A stretch of DNA of 64,000 nt from Gammaproteobacteria bacterium. Lineage in GTDB: Bacteria > Pseudomonadota > Gammaproteobacteria > Arenicellales > JAANXG01. The translations under genes were made by a program, and so were the position numbers. A model generated the notes under the pieces. It was not told where the DNA came from. It made no database searches and worked only from the letters and a program-made list of their open reading frames with translations. The stretch covers positions 109,763-173,762 of the forward strand of contig JAHEKE010000004.1 in assembly GCA_024638505.1 (NCBI GenBank). The letters are read 5' to 3'. Shown here piece by piece: positions 63,787-64,000 of this stretch (position 1 is its first letter; every line of letters begins with the position of its first letter).

Positions 63787-64000
63787 GTGAAAAGATTCAT
63801 GTTGCTGCATTTGGGGTTCGAAAAACCCACTCCGCAGATCATGGCGGCCTGGGGCAAATGGTTTGAATCAGTCGCAGACAAGACCGTGGACCAGGGGGGT
63901 TTCCACGGCGGCGCGCGAGAAATCTCGCATAGCGGAACCAAGGACCTACCCAGGGGGATGGAATCCATCACGGGCTACTCGATTATCAATGCCGAGAGCC
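63787..64000 (+). CDS. YCII-like small protein, N-terminal part (cut by window end)
   Basis: GTG 63787 has GGGGAG about 7 bases upstream. The 71 visible residues (KRFMLLHLGFEKPTPQIM, then WGKWFESVADK and a SGTKDLPRGME region) have the YCII/DGPF ferredoxin-like pattern. The gene continues past the window edge. Function unknown. Confidence 0.6.
   Translation, partial: MKRFMLLHLGFEKPTPQIMAAWGKWFESVADKTVDQGGFHGGAREISHSGTKDLPRGMESITGYSIINAES

Overview
The window reads as chromosomal DNA of a free-living, probably sulfur-oxidising gammaproteobacterium. The lineage is inferred from the close YbiI-type zinc-finger protein, the groESL arrangement, the sigma-32-like promoters and the general gene content; no rRNA or tRNA was found to confirm it. 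GC looks mid-50s percent by eye. Genes are packed on both strands in short operons. No CRISPR array, prophage or intact insertion sequence was seen.

Layout. 1-7,900: a Do-family periplasmic protease gene diverges from two adjacent small heat-shock genes across facing sigma-32-like promoters. A GcvA-type LysR regulator diverges from an MttB-like plus GcvT-like pair (probable methylated-amine or betaine demethylation), followed by a sarcosine/dimethylglycine-methyltransferase-like gene on the opposite strand. 7,970-21,470: small membrane and exported proteins, an S1/P1-type nuclease, a DOPA-dioxygenase-like protein, an SGNH hydrolase, a glutamate-semialdehyde-aminomutase-like enzyme, a pirin, an RraA-like aldolase, an Sfum_1244-like protein and an EamA transporter. 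21,530-31,250: the metabolic core of the window. A leftward cluster encodes a YedE-type sulfur permease, a beta-propeller protein, SoxY, SoxB, SoxZ, a cytochrome c fused to a cysteine-less HMA-like domain, a DUF302 protein, a SCO1 protein and a thioredoxin-DUF255 protein. Two YeeE/YedE half-permeases diverge from it across a region with an FNR-like box. soxA, soxX, soxC and soxD are absent here.

31,250-46,520: aminotransferase, glycine-zipper protein, cupin, CYTH-CHAD protein, cyclase-family hydrolase, HEAT-repeat protein, SOUL protein, methyltransferase, hemerythrin-like protein, dienelactone hydrolase, a GAF-adenylate cyclase with a possible -1 frameshift start, a DAACS symporter and a class II amidotransferase behind a well-placed FNR-like box. 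46,660-54,600: CNNM/CorC protein, a P-type calcium-like ATPase, UspA, then two tandem paralogous ATP-grasp ligases in visibly GC-richer DNA. 54,880-64,000: YbiI, an MFS/PF06684/metallo-hydrolase/aminotransferase group, a TauE permease, a glycine-rich RNA-binding protein with a 46-residue companion, groESL, and the start of a YCII-like gene cut by the window end.

How the parts fit: the sox cluster would oxidise carrier-bound sulfur in the periplasm and pass electrons to its cytochrome; the YeeE/YedE and TauE permeases would move sulfur compounds; SCO1 and the thioredoxin protein would support redox-protein assembly. The chaperones and protease form a heat-shock layer at both ends of the window. 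The least explained pieces are the SoxAX-less sox cluster with its fused cytochrome, the tandem ATP-grasp pair, and the cyclase gene's start.
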